In this document: piece by piece, positions 7,706-15,857 of the stretch
How positions within the stretch are numbered: the stretch's first letter is position 1
Layout: the number at the start of each line of letters is the position of its first letter
Source: Halobaculum saliterrae
GTDB lineage: Archaea > Halobacteriota > Halobacteria > Halobacteriales > Haloferacaceae
Length of the DNA stretch: 64,000 nucleotides
NCBI RefSeq assembly: GCF_009831625.1
Contig: NZ_WUUS01000001.1
Span: 124,301-188,300 of the forward strand
Direction of reading: 5' to 3'
Position numbers and translations under genes: made by a program
The notes under the pieces: model-generated
Told to the model about the DNA's origin: nothing
The model's database searches: none
The model's input: the letters and a program-made list of their open reading frames with translations, nothing else

Positions 7706-9352
7706 GTGAGCGACAACACTGACGACACGCTGGACGCGATCACGCGGCGGCGAGTCCTCGCCGGCGCCGGCACCGCGAGCGCGGTCGGCCTCGCCGGGTG
7801 TACCGGCGGGTCGGGAGGCGGCGGGTCCGAGACCGACGCGGCCGGGACGGGCGACGCCGAGTCGACCACCGCGACGACCGGCGGCGGGACGCTGAACTTC
7901 GCGCAGGCGAAGTCGCCGCTGGACTTCGACCCGCTGAAGGCCAACGACGTCCCGTCGCTGCAGGTCGTCGAACAGGTCTTCGACAGCCTCTACACGTACG
8001 GCGAGGGGACCGAGCTCGTTCCCCAGCTCGCCGCCGGCGAGCCGGAGGTCAACGACGACGCCACGCAGTACGTCGTCGAGCTCCGCGAGGGACTCACGTT
8101 CCACAACGGCGAGCCGATCACCGCCGAGGACGTGAAGTACTCCTTCCTCGCGCCGGGACGGGAGGAGACCTCCAACGGGTCGGAGTTCACGATGATCGAC
8201 TCCATCACCGTCGTCGATGACCGGACGGTCCAGTTCGACCTGAAGTACGCCTTCGGACCGTTCCGCCACAAGCTCGCGTGGTCGCCGGTGCCGAAGGCCT
8301 ACCGCGAGGAGAACAAGGAGTCGTTCAACCGCGACCCCGTCGGCTCCGGGCCGTTCACGCTGGAGTCGGCCACCGAGGGCGACGAGGTCGTCATGGAGCG
8401 CTGGGACGAGTACCACGGGGGCGCGCCGAGCATCGAGGAGGTGGTCTTCAGCCCCGTCGAGGAACCGACGACGCGGGTGACGACGCTCAAGAACGGCGAG
8501 TTCGACATCGTCCAGACGGTGCCGCCGAAGCTGTACTCGACCGTCGAGAGCCAGGAGGGCTCCTCCATCGCGGAGCGCCAAGGACTGGGCTACTACTACC
8601 TCGCGTTCAACTGCAACGAGGGCCCCACCGCGGACCCGAAGGTCCGTGAGGCCATCGACTACGCGGTGTCGATGGATCAGGCCGTCCAGAACTACATCGA
8701 GCCGGCGGGCACGCGCCTGACCGCGCCGATGCCCGACACGGTCACCGACGCCTGGGACTTCCCGACCGACGAGTGGAGCGACATCGCCCACGACAAGGAC
8801 GTCGACATGGCCGCCCAACTGCTGGAGGAGGCCGGCGTCCCCGAGGACTACTCCTGGAAGATCATCGTCCCGCCGGACGACAAGCGCGAACAGATCGGCG
8901 TCTCGGTCGGCAACGGGCTCCAGGAGGCCGGCTGGAGCAACGTCGAGGTCCAGCGGCTGGACTGGGGGGCGTTCCTCGACAAGTACTCCACCGGCAACGA
9001 GGACGACTACAACATGTACACCCTCGGGTGGGTCGACGAGTTCGACCCCGACGGCTACCTCTACTACATGTTCCACCCCGAGGTGGAAAGCGAGACCAAC
9101 GGCTGTTACTACCGCAACGAGGAGGTCGCCGACAAGCTGACGCAAGCACGGCAGTCGGCCGACCGCGAGGAGCGCAACCGGCTCTACACCGAGGCGACGA
9201 CGACGATACTGGAGGACCGAGCGCACCTGCCCGCGTACAACCTCAAGAACAGCTTCGGCGTTCGGGACACCGTCGAAGGCTTCCGTCCCCACACCGTCGC
9301 CGGGATCAACCCGCGACTGGCCGGGGAAGACACCGTCAGCCTGAACGAGTAA
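7706..9352 (+). CDS. ABC transporter substrate-binding lipoprotein, peptide/nickel (family 5)
   Basis: The product is about 548 aa. The N-terminus has twin arginines (ITRRRVLAGAG), a hydrophobic stretch and a lipobox ending GLAGC, so it is a Tat-exported lipoprotein anchored outside the membrane. A flexible Gly/Ser/Thr linker precedes the binding domain. Family 5 signatures include TFHNGEPITAEDVKYSFL, NRDPVGSGPFTLE and the C-terminal YNLKNSFGV region. It should capture oligopeptides, dipeptides or a similar solute for an ABC importer, but no permease or ATPase gene is adjacent. The frame stays open upstream through the tRNA gene, so the GTG at 7706, just before the signal sequence, was chosen. 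Confidence 0.88.
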   Translation: MSDNTDDTLDAITRRRVLAGAGTASAVGLAGCTGGSGGGGSETDAAGTGDAESTTATTGGGTLNFAQAKSPLDFDPLKANDVPSLQVVEQVFDSLYTYGEGTELVPQLAAGEPEVNDDATQYVVELREGLTFHNGEPITAEDVKYSFLAPGREETSNGSEFTMIDSITVVDDRTVQFDLKYAFGPFRHKLAWSPVPKAYREENKESFNRDPVGSGPFTLESATEGDEVVMERWDEYHGGAPSIEEVVFSPVEEPTTRVTTLKNGEFDIVQTVPPKLYSTVESQEGSSIAERQGLGYYYLAFNCNEGPTADPKVREAIDYAVSMDQAVQNYIEPAGTRLTAPMPDTVTDAWDFPTDEWSDIAHDKDVDMAAQLLEEAGVPEDYSWKIIVPPDDKREQIGVSVGNGLQEAGWSNVEVQRLDWGAFLDKYSTGNEDDYNMYTLGWVDEFDPDGYLYYMFHPEVESETNGCYYRNEEVADKLTQARQSADREERNRLYTEATTTILEDRAHLPAYNLKNSFGVRDTVEGFRPHTVAGINPRLAGEDTVSLNE

Positions 9353-9358
9353 GCGGCA

Positions 9359-9700
9359 TCACCAGTCGACGCTGAGCGTCCCGTCGCCGTGCGGATCCGG
9401 CGCCAGCTCCTCGTCGGTGCGGCGGTCGACGACGTGGATACAGCCGACGTCCTTCTTGGCGGGGCAGACCTCCGCCGCGCGGAGGTTCTCCTCGAGGTCG
9501 TCCTCGCCGACGTAGTACGACTTCGGCCTCGCCATGCCGCTCGTGATGTCCATCTCCCAGTTGTCCGCGACCTCCGCGCACTTGCCCGCGCCGAAGCAGG
9601 CGTTGGCCTCGAAGATGATCTTGTACGGCTTCTCCTCCACCGGCGGCCCGTCGCCGCCGACGTCGCTCGCGGTCTGTACCTCCGCGTCGAGGTCGCTCAT
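9359..9700 (-). CDS. Single-cluster ferredoxin
   Basis: The 113-aa acidic protein has the motif CFGAGKC followed about 40 residues later by CPAKKDVGC. The Cys-x5-Cys spacing, with Gly where the middle Cys normally sits, plus the late Cys-Pro resembles small [3Fe-4S]/[4Fe-4S] ferredoxins that donate electrons to monooxygenases or P450s. It is cytoplasmic. Its stop lies 6 bp from the convergent lipoprotein gene, and it starts 60 bp after the membrane protein gene at 9761, with which it may be cotranscribed. Its redox partner is unknown. Confidence 0.8.
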   Translation of the reverse strand: MSDLDAEVQTASDVGGDGPPVEEKPYKIIFEANACFGAGKCAEVADNWEMDITSGMARPKSYYVGEDDLEENLRAAEVCPAKKDVGCIHVVDRRTDEELAPDPHGDGTLSVDW

Positions 9701-9760
9701 ACCGGGCCTTCCGCCCGGGGCGACTTTCGTCTGTCGGTGGCGGGCGGACGCGTCGGCGGC

Positions 9761-10792
9761 TCAGTCCTCCCACTCGACCTCCGTCACCTCGTCCGTCTCC
9801 CGGAGGATGAACGGGCCGATCGACAGCGTGTGCTTCGTCACGGTCGCGATTCGGAGGACGTACGCGAGCAGCACGAGGAACGGGATCGTCGCGACGGTCG
9901 CGGCGACCGCGACGAGGGGAACAAGCGTCCCGACGCCGAACGGAGAATACGTGTACGCCTCCGCGTCGAAGAACGCGACCATGAACACCGACACCAGCAG
10001 CGCGGGGAGCGCCCACGCGAAGACGGCCCGCGAGAGGTCGATCAGCTCCCACTGGAAGTACAGCGTCTTGAAGTGCTCGCGCGCGGGGCCGAACAGCCCG
10101 AGCACCTCGGCGAGCCCGTCGAGCGCCTCCAGCCCCTCCTCGTCGAAGGCGTCGCCGTGCTCGGCGCGGATCCGGTTGGCGGTGAACAGCTTCCACGAGT
10201 AGTTGAAGTTCAGCGCCGAGGAGATCACGTCGAACTCGCCGAAGCGCGCACCGTCGAGTCCGGCCGACACCTCCTCGGCGTTGCCGACGAGGCTCCTCAC
10301 GAGGCCCTCGACGTCCTCGAGTGCCTCGTCGTCGGCGGTGCGGTTCGCGGCCTCGCGCACGTCGCGGGCACGTTCGGCAGACACCTCCACGAGCGCACGA
10401 AGGAACTGCGCCGGCCGCGCGGGACTGACCGAGGCGTCGATCATGTCGGCGGCGTCCTCGCGGAACTCCATGGCCCCGCGCATCCGGTCGCGCTGGTCGC
10501 CGATGGCCCCCAGCTCCTGAGAGAGCACGAGTTGGTTCAGCGTGAGCACGAGGGTGACGCCGGTGATCGTCGCCGTCAGGAAGCCCTGAAAGAGCGTGTC
10601 GATCGAGTCCCCTGACCGGAGGGCCTCCTCGGCCGGCGGGTACAGCAGGCCGGAAGCGAGCAGCACGCCGAACACCCCGGTCACGAGCACGAGAACGACG
10701 AGCCGACGGTCCGCCTCGAGGAAGAGCCACAGCTTCCAGCGGCTCTCGGCGGCTCGCTCGCGCAGCCGGTTGCTCGGCTCGTCGTCGGTCAT
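9761..10792 (-). CDS. Haloarchaeal multi-pass membrane protein
   Basis: The 343-aa product has hydrophobic segments near residues 28-50, 70-90, about 260-282 and 290-320, with a long soluble middle region (about 100-250) predicted to be helical. The architecture suggests two membrane hairpins flanking a cytoplasmic domain. I recognise no catalytic motif. The ATG at 10792 is the first start directly before the conserved-looking TDDEPSNRLRERA; the frame upstream is low-quality sequence. It lies downstream of pspA in the same direction, so a link to envelope stress is possible but unproven. Confidence 0.7.
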   Translation of the reverse strand: MTDDEPSNRLRERAAESRWKLWLFLEADRRLVVLVLVTGVFGVLLASGLLYPPAEEALRSGDSIDTLFQGFLTATITGVTLVLTLNQLVLSQELGAIGDQRDRMRGAMEFREDAADMIDASVSPARPAQFLRALVEVSAERARDVREAANRTADDEALEDVEGLVRSLVGNAEEVSAGLDGARFGEFDVISSALNFNYSWKLFTANRIRAEHGDAFDEEGLEALDGLAEVLGLFGPAREHFKTLYFQWELIDLSRAVFAWALPALLVSVFMVAFFDAEAYTYSPFGVGTLVPLVAVAATVATIPFLVLLAYVLRIATVTKHTLSIGPFILRETDEVTEVEWED

Positions 10793-10952
10793 GACACCAT
10801 CATCTCGACCGGCGATGAAAAGCGGGACGGCCGAGGACACACGGGTGGCAGCAGCGTGTGAGCGTGGACAGGGGCAGAGACGGGGCGAAGACGGGACGAA
10901 ACGGGCAGTATCGAGGACGGACGGTACGGGAGGGTGGCGGGGGTCGACCGTC

Positions 10953-11783
10953 TCACTTCGAGGCGTCGGCGTCCTCCTCCTGTTGGAGCTCCTCCAGCTC
11001 CGCCTCGACCTCCTCGTCGACGAGGTCGTCGGACTCGGTCGCGGTGTCGGCCGCGTCGGCGTCGCCGTCGCCGTCGTCGGCGGAACCCTTCCCCAGTTCG
11101 GCACGCAGCGTCTCCAGCTCGGCGTCCACCTCGCGGTCGGTGCGGCCGGAGCTGAGTTCCCGGTCGATCTCGTCCTCGTCGGAGAGCGCGTCGTCGAACG
11201 CGCCGGTGTCCTGCAGCTCGTCCATCGCCTGCGAGCGCGCCTCCATCTCCTCGGTGCGCTCCTCGGCCCGCTCGATCGAGCGGGCCACGTCGCCCATCTC
11301 GTCGCCGACGCCGGACATCGCCTCCGAGACGCGGGTCGAGGCCTCCGCCGCCTCGTAGCGCGCCTTCATCGTCTCCTTCTTCGTGCGGAACTCCTCGATG
11401 CGGCCCTGAAGCTCGTCCTTCTTGTCTACCAGCCGGTCCTGGGTGTCCTGCAGCTCAGCGATCTGCGTCTCCAGGTCCTCGATCTGGTTCATCTTCGACT
11501 TCTTCTTCTCGAGCGCCTTGCGCGCGAGGTCGTCGCGGTCCTGCTGGACCGCCTCCCGCGCCTGTTCGTTGTGCTTCTCGACGTTCTCCTCAAGGCGACG
11601 CTTCTGGATCTCCAGGCGCTTCTTCTGGGTGGTGAGGTCGGCGATACCCTGTTTCACGTCCTGAAGCTCGTCGCGCATCTGCTCGTAGCTGTAGTCGAGC
11701 GACTCCGACGGGTCCTCCGCTCGGTTGAGGAGCGCGTTGACCTTCGAGCGGACGACGTAGGAGGCGCGAGAGAGGATTCCCAT
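10953..11783 (-). CDS. pspA: PspA/IM30 (ESCRT-III-like) family protein
   Basis: The 276-aa product begins MGILSRASYVVRSKVNALLN, the membrane-binding amphipathic helix of PspA/Vipp1, followed by long coiled-coil helices (about 25-190, for example QKKRLEIQKRRLEENVEKHN). The C-terminal third is a very acidic linker rich in Asp/Glu, a haloarchaeal elaboration. PspA forms ESCRT-III-like polymers that protect membranes under stress. It has its own promoter (TATA at 11808-11814), is probably leaderless, and diverges from a hydrolase gene. The membrane protein and ferredoxin genes lie downstream. Confidence 0.88.
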   Translation of the reverse strand: MGILSRASYVVRSKVNALLNRAEDPSESLDYSYEQMRDELQDVKQGIADLTTQKKRLEIQKRRLEENVEKHNEQAREAVQQDRDDLARKALEKKKSKMNQIEDLETQIAELQDTQDRLVDKKDELQGRIEEFRTKKETMKARYEAAEASTRVSEAMSGVGDEMGDVARSIERAEERTEEMEARSQAMDELQDTGAFDDALSDEDEIDRELSSGRTDREVDAELETLRAELGKGSADDGDGDADAADTATESDDLVDEEVEAELEELQQEEDADASK

Positions 11784-11805
11784 GCTCTCGGCTAGGACAA
11801 CTGGC

Positions 11806-11816
11806 CGTATAAATCT
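11806..11816 (-). promoter_or_regulatory. TATA element of pspA
   Basis: On the minus strand the sequence reads ATTTATACGG, with the A/T core at 11808-11814, 25-31 nt upstream of the pspA ATG. This spacing implies a leaderless transcript. Confidence 0.6.
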
Positions 11817-11873
11817 CACCCGACCGAGAGGACGGTCGACGCCGTTTTGCGGGGCGCGACCGCAGCCGAACGC

Positions 11874-12500
11874 ATGACCGACGTACTCGTGCCGGGCGGA
11901 CGCGACGTGCGCGCCTCGCTCGACCGTGGGGCCGAGTCGGAGGCGACCCCGGCGGACGCGACCGCCGCCGGCGACGCCGACGCCTGCGTGGTCGCGTGTC
12001 CCCCGCATCCGCAGCACCGCGGCCACCGCGGCGACGAGCGCCTCCGGGCGGTCTCGTCGGTCCTGACCGCCGGCGGCGTCGACTGCCTCCGGTTCGACTA
12101 CGGCGACTGGGACGAGGGATACGGCGAGCGCGCCGACGCCCGCAACGCCGTCGCGTGGGCGCGCGAGCGCTACGACCGCGTCGGCCTGTTCGGCTTCAGC
12201 TTCGGGGGCTGTCTGGCCCTGCTGGTCGGATCGGAGGGCGACGCGGACGCCGTCTCGGCGCTGGCGCCGACGGCGCGGCTCGCGTCCGACCTCGACGCCG
12301 TGGCCGCGATGGCGGACATCGACTGCCCCGCGCAGGTGGTGTACGCGACCCGCGACGACACCGCCGACTGGGAGCCGGTCGTCGAGCGCGCGCGGGAACT
12401 CGGGTTCGACCGCCGGGAGTTCTCGGCCGACCACTTCTTCGTCGGGCAGTCGGGGAAGGTCGGCGACGCCGTGGGTGAGTGGCTACTCGACGCGCTGTGA
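11874..12500 (+). CDS. Alpha/beta hydrolase (dienelactone-hydrolase-like)
   Basis: The 208-aa product has the serine-hydrolase nucleophile elbow GFSFGG, an early CPPHPQHRGHRGDERL oxyanion-loop region, a likely acidic residue in YATRDDTADW and a C-terminal His in SADHFFVG. These match small alpha/beta hydrolases often annotated as dienelactone hydrolases. It is cytoplasmic and its substrate is unknown. The ATG at 11874 was preferred over the upstream in-frame start because the preceding residues do not look coding. Its end overlaps the convergent membrane protein gene by 18 bp. Confidence 0.82.
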   Translation: MTDVLVPGGRDVRASLDRGAESEATPADATAAGDADACVVACPPHPQHRGHRGDERLRAVSSVLTAGGVDCLRFDYGDWDEGYGERADARNAVAWARERYDRVGLFGFSFGGCLALLVGSEGDADAVSALAPTARLASDLDAVAAMADIDCPAQVVYATRDDTADWEPVVERARELGFDRREFSADHFFVGQSGKVGDAVGEWLLDAL

Positions 12501-12899
12501 GGCGTCGGCGGCGTCGCTCTCGCGGTAGCCGACGGCGAGGTTGACCACGACCGCGGTGGCCGCGAGCGCGAGGACGAACACCCAGAACGCGGCGCTCGCG
12601 GCCCCGGCGAGGCTTCGGGTGAGAACGTACGCCGCCGCCGCCGCGATCCCGGCGAGCGCGAACGGCGCGAGGAACGGGGCGTCGCTCCAGGCGCCGCCCG
12701 CGTTGCGGTACTCGACGGCCGACGCCCAGACGTTGCCGACGGTGAACTGGAAGACGACCAGCCCGAACAGCCCGGAGAGCACCGCGACGAACGGCTCTGC
12801 ACCCCCGGCGAGCTGGAGGGCGGTGCCGGCGAGGAAGACGACGAGCATGAGCGCGTGCCAGGGTCTGAGTCGATCGCGGACGCGATCGTGGAGGGCCAT
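12483..12899 (-). CDS. Haloarchaeal membrane protein
   Basis: The 138-aa product has four hydrophobic segments (about residues 14-32, 38-56, 75-94 and 104-124) and short polar ends, with an acidic C-terminal tail. I recognise no family motif. It lies 36 bp downstream of the transcription factor S gene on the same strand and may be part of that transcript. Its 3' end overlaps the end of the hydrolase gene. Confidence 0.65.
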   Translation of the reverse strand: MALHDRVRDRLRPWHALMLVVFLAGTALQLAGGAEPFVAVLSGLFGLVVFQFTVGNVWASAVEYRNAGGAWSDAPFLAPFALAGIAAAAAYVLTRSLAGAASAAFWVFVLALAATAVVVNLAVGYRESDAADASQRVE

Positions 12900-12935
12900 A
12901 TCCGGGTCTCTCGCGACGGTGACAAAAGCCCGTCG

Positions 12936-13259
12936 TCAGTTGTACTCCCGCCAGCGATAGCCGCACTCCTTGCACTTGAAGAACCGTGTGGGCGGCTCGT
13001 CGGCGGCGCCGGTCTGTTTGATCGTGTACCACGCGACTGTGTGGCCGCACTCGTCGCAGATCACGTCCTCCGAGGTGGGCTTCCCCTCGAAGTTCGCGCC
13101 CTCCTCGGTCTCGATCACGTCGTCGTCGGTCTGGGCCTCGGTGGAGACGAACTCGGCGGCGCGCTCCTCGTCGCGCTCGGCGGTGGCGCCGCAGGCGGAA
13201 CACACCATCACGCCGTCCTCGGTCCGCATCATCGACCCGCACTCGTCACAGAACTGCAT
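12936..13259 (-). CDS. tfs: Transcription factor S (TFIIS/Rpb9-like)
   Basis: The 107-aa product has two zinc ribbons: CDECGSMM...CSACG near the N-terminus and the diagnostic C-terminal ribbon CDECGHTVAWYTIKQTGAAD with a final CKECGYRWREY. Archaeal TFS stimulates RNA-cleavage rescue of stalled RNA polymerase through an acidic Asp-Glu pair in the loop of the C-terminal ribbon. Here the corresponding tip reads AADEPPTRFF and contains Asp-Glu. Its length is normal. It lies 32 bp downstream of the acidic Cys-rich protein gene, so the three genes from 14894 probably form an operon. Confidence 0.93.
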   Translation of the reverse strand: MQFCDECGSMMRTEDGVMVCSACGATAERDEERAAEFVSTEAQTDDDVIETEEGANFEGKPTSEDVICDECGHTVAWYTIKQTGAADEPPTRFFKCKECGYRWREYN

Positions 13260-13291
13260 TGGCGAGGCTTGCGCCCGCGACCCGGTATGCG

Positions 13292-14047
13292 TTACGCGTC
13301 GAAGTCGTCCGCGACGGGGCCGTCACCGTCGACTGCGTCTACCTCGTTGTTCGCCATCGAGGCCTCGCTTCGCTCGGCCTCGCCCGCGGTCGAGAACGCC
13401 GGTCTCCCCTCGTCGGTCACCATCGGGCACCCGCGGACGCGGAACCGGTCGGCGTCGACGACCTCCAGGATGTCGGTGCCGTCGTGCTCGCACGCCACCT
13501 CCGGCGGCGCCGTGAGGTACGGACACCGCTGGCAGTACTGGCGCTTGTCGAGCACGTGCTCGGGACGTGCGTCGCCGCCGTCGGCGCCGTCGACGGGAAC
13601 GGCGTTCGGCTCCGCAACCGCCGAGGATCCGGCCGACACGTCCGCGCTCGGCCCCCCCGCGGCGGCCGTCTCCGCCCCGGATCCCTCGCCCGAGAGCGAC
13701 GCCCAGAGCTCGTCCTCGTCGAGGTCGCCCACGTCGACCTCCTCGAACGGGTCATCGTCCGGATCGGGGTCGGAGTGGTCGTCCCCGCGGCGTCGCCGGC
13801 GGCTCACCTCCCGCGCGAGGTCGCCGAGGGGGGCGTCGCCGTCGACCTCCCTCCCGACGCCGTCGCCGTCGCCGTCGCTGTCGTCGTCGGAGGAGTCTCC
13901 CGTCGGGATGTCGGCGGCGGGGCCGTCCGCCGGAAACGGGTTCTCGACCGAGGGGACGTCGTCCGGATTCGTTTCGTCGCCGAACGGGTCGTGGGGTTCC
14001 CCGTCGCCGTCGTCCCTGCGGTCGCCCTCGGACGGCTCCTCAGCCAT
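13292..14047 (-). CDS. Acidic haloarchaeal protein with a Cys-rich segment
   Basis: The 251-aa product has a long disordered Asp/Gly-rich N-terminal two thirds, then a conserved-looking segment with QYCQRCPYLTAPPEVACEH and VRGCPMVTDEG. The four Cys residues (C-x2-C...C...C) could bind zinc or an iron-sulfur cluster. It overlaps the upstream coiled-coil gene by 8 bp and is followed 32 bp later by tfs, so translational coupling is likely. The family is not recognised; a role in transcription is only suggested by context. Confidence 0.7.
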   Translation of the reverse strand: MAEEPSEGDRRDDGDGEPHDPFGDETNPDDVPSVENPFPADGPAADIPTGDSSDDDSDGDGDGVGREVDGDAPLGDLAREVSRRRRRGDDHSDPDPDDDPFEEVDVGDLDEDELWASLSGEGSGAETAAAGGPSADVSAGSSAVAEPNAVPVDGADGGDARPEHVLDKRQYCQRCPYLTAPPEVACEHDGTDILEVVDADRFRVRGCPMVTDEGRPAFSTAGEAERSEASMANNEVDAVDGDGPVADDFDA

Positions 14048-14894
14048 CCGCGTCCTCCTCGAAGAGGTCGCTCGGGTCCGTCTCCTCGACCGTCTCGCCC
14101 TCGATCGCGGGCCGATCGCCCACGGTGAGCGACGCCGACCCGAAGAACCCCGAGGCGGGTTCGACGGCGTCGAAGGTCGCCGCACAGTGGGGACACTCCG
14201 GCGCCGACAGCAGTCCGACCCGCACCGTCGACCCGCAGGAGTCGCACGCCGCCGCCGCGACGCCGTGGCGGTTCGCCTCCGCCTTCAGGTCGGCGGCGGC
14301 TCGACGGGTCGCCGCCTCCGCCTCCATCGTCGAGACGCGCGTCCGCAGGTCGGCGACCGCCCGCGCCAGCGCCGAGAGCTTCGCGTCGTGCTCGTCGGCG
14401 GCGTCGGTGAGGTACTCGAGCACGTCCTCGTAGTTGGCGAACCCCGCCTCGAACGTCCCTTCGAGGTCGTCGAGATCGTCACGCAGCGCCGCCACCTCCT
14501 CGTCGAGGTCGGCGTCCCCGGCCTCGGCCGCCTCGCGAAGCCCCGGGTGGTCGTGGTCGGCGTCGGCCTTCGCGTCCGCCTCGCGTTTGACCTGGACGAC
14601 CCGCGAGCGGACGTCCGCTATCTTCTCGTCGAGGTCGGCGTCCAACTCGTCGACGCGGTCCTCGAGAAGGTCCAGTCGAGCCGCTTCGGGGGCGGTCCCG
14701 TCCGGTCCGACGGTTGACGCGTCGTCGGCGAGCGATCCCGGGTCGGGAAGCGACTCCTCGTGTTCGTCGAGGAGCCGCCACAGCGTGACCGCCCGAGCGA
14801 GCACCTCCTCGGGCGGACGGCCGGTCTCCTCGGCGTGGGAGAACACCCACTCGCGGAGGACTTCCGGGAGTCCCGTGATCTGCTCGCCAGCCAT
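14040..14894 (-). CDS. Coiled-coil protein with C-terminal zinc ribbon
   Basis: The 284-aa product opens with a ribbon-helix-like segment (GLPEVLREWVFSHAEETGRP). A predicted coiled coil follows at about 75-200 (heptad-like stretches such as LLEDRVDELDADLDEKIADV). Near the C-terminus is a zinc ribbon CDSCGSTVRVG...CPHCAATF. The layout suggests a DNA- or protein-bridging factor. It is the first gene of the putative tfs operon, and a TATA-like element at about 14921-14928 fits a promoter 27-34 nt before the ATG. The family is not recognised. Confidence 0.7.
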   Translation of the reverse strand: MAGEQITGLPEVLREWVFSHAEETGRPPEEVLARAVTLWRLLDEHEESLPDPGSLADDASTVGPDGTAPEAARLDLLEDRVDELDADLDEKIADVRSRVVQVKREADAKADADHDHPGLREAAEAGDADLDEEVAALRDDLDDLEGTFEAGFANYEDVLEYLTDAADEHDAKLSALARAVADLRTRVSTMEAEAATRRAAADLKAEANRHGVAAAACDSCGSTVRVGLLSAPECPHCAATFDAVEPASGFFGSASLTVGDRPAIEGETVEETDPSDLFEEDADG

Positions 14895-14996
14895 TCAGGA
14901 GGACGTAGCCGCCCGGCGTGTAAATACTACCGCCCCGGTTATCGGGGCGAGTATTCGGCGGCCGATCGGGGGACGGGACGGCGGCACTCGGGCCGG

Positions 14997-15833
14997 CTAC
15001 CGGATCTTCCGCACGTCGCTGATGTCGAGGCCGCCGTCGTGGATCTCCGTCTCGAACCGGACGATGTTCTCCGACTCGAGCTGGGAGAGCACCCCCCGGA
15101 ACTCCCGGACGACCATCGTCCGCGCGCGCTTCGAGCCGCCGGACTCCCAGCTGAACTGGAGCGTCCCGCTGCTGCCGTCGACGAGCTGGCCGAGCTGTCG
15201 GTCGGTGATCGTGTCGGTGTTGACGAGCGCGAGCAGCAGCCCACCCCACGAGTGGACCGCCTTCGCGAGCCCCCGGACGAGCATCGCCACGTCCTCCCAC
15301 TCGACATCGCCGCCGGAGGCGCCGACGAGGTCGGTGATCGAGTCGATCACGACGAGGTTGCCGGCCGCGTTGTCCGTCAGGTACTCGCCGAACGCCGAGA
15401 GGACGCCGTCGCGGTTGCCGGCCCTCCCCAGGTCGTGGATGGTGCTGGTGGCGCCCATGTACCACTCGCGGGGAATGGACGACAGCTGGAAGTACTCCGG
15501 CGAGAGGTCGACGAAGTCGATCCCGTCGACGGCGGCGTCGACGATCTCGTCGGCCATCGTGTAGCGCAGTTCGCGCTCGATGTAGTCGGCGTCGGTGGTG
15601 AACGAGAGGTAGTGTACCTCCGGCGGAACCGTCGCGGCGTCGTCGAGGTCGCCGTAGTAGAGGTCGAACGTCTCCTCGTCGACGCAGGCGAGCGCGTTCA
15701 TCGCGGCGCTCGTGTAGACGAACTCCCGGGCGCCGGCGCCGGACTCCCCGGCGACGAGCACGACGCTGCCCTCGGGGGCGCCGCCGCCCAGCACCGAGTC
15801 GAGCTGGGCGACGCCGAACGGGATCCGGTCCAT
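14997..15833 (-). CDS. KaiC/RecA-superfamily protein with degenerate Walker A
   Basis: The 278-aa product starts IPFGVAQLDSVLGGGAPEGS, the KaiC/RadA N-terminal pattern. The P-loop position reads GESGAGAREF, so the Walker A lysine is replaced by Ala and the following Ser/Thr by Arg. The Walker B strand LVVIDSITDLVG is intact. A typical KaiC core follows (RGLAKAVHSWGGLLLALVNT). Haloarchaea carry related proteins annotated as HTR-like. Loss of the P-loop lysine suggests weak or no ATP hydrolysis, perhaps a regulatory subunit. Its start lies 24 bp after the beta-RFAP synthase stop, so the two are probably cotranscribed. Confidence 0.78.
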   Translation of the reverse strand: MDRIPFGVAQLDSVLGGGAPEGSVVLVAGESGAGAREFVYTSAAMNALACVDEETFDLYYGDLDDAATVPPEVHYLSFTTDADYIERELRYTMADEIVDAAVDGIDFVDLSPEYFQLSSIPREWYMGATSTIHDLGRAGNRDGVLSAFGEYLTDNAAGNLVVIDSITDLVGASGGDVEWEDVAMLVRGLAKAVHSWGGLLLALVNTDTITDRQLGQLVDGSSGTLQFSWESGGSKRARTMVVREFRGVLSQLESENIVRFETEIHDGGLDISDVRKIR

Positions 15834-15857
15834 GCGTCCCCTCGCTCGGGCGCGCGC

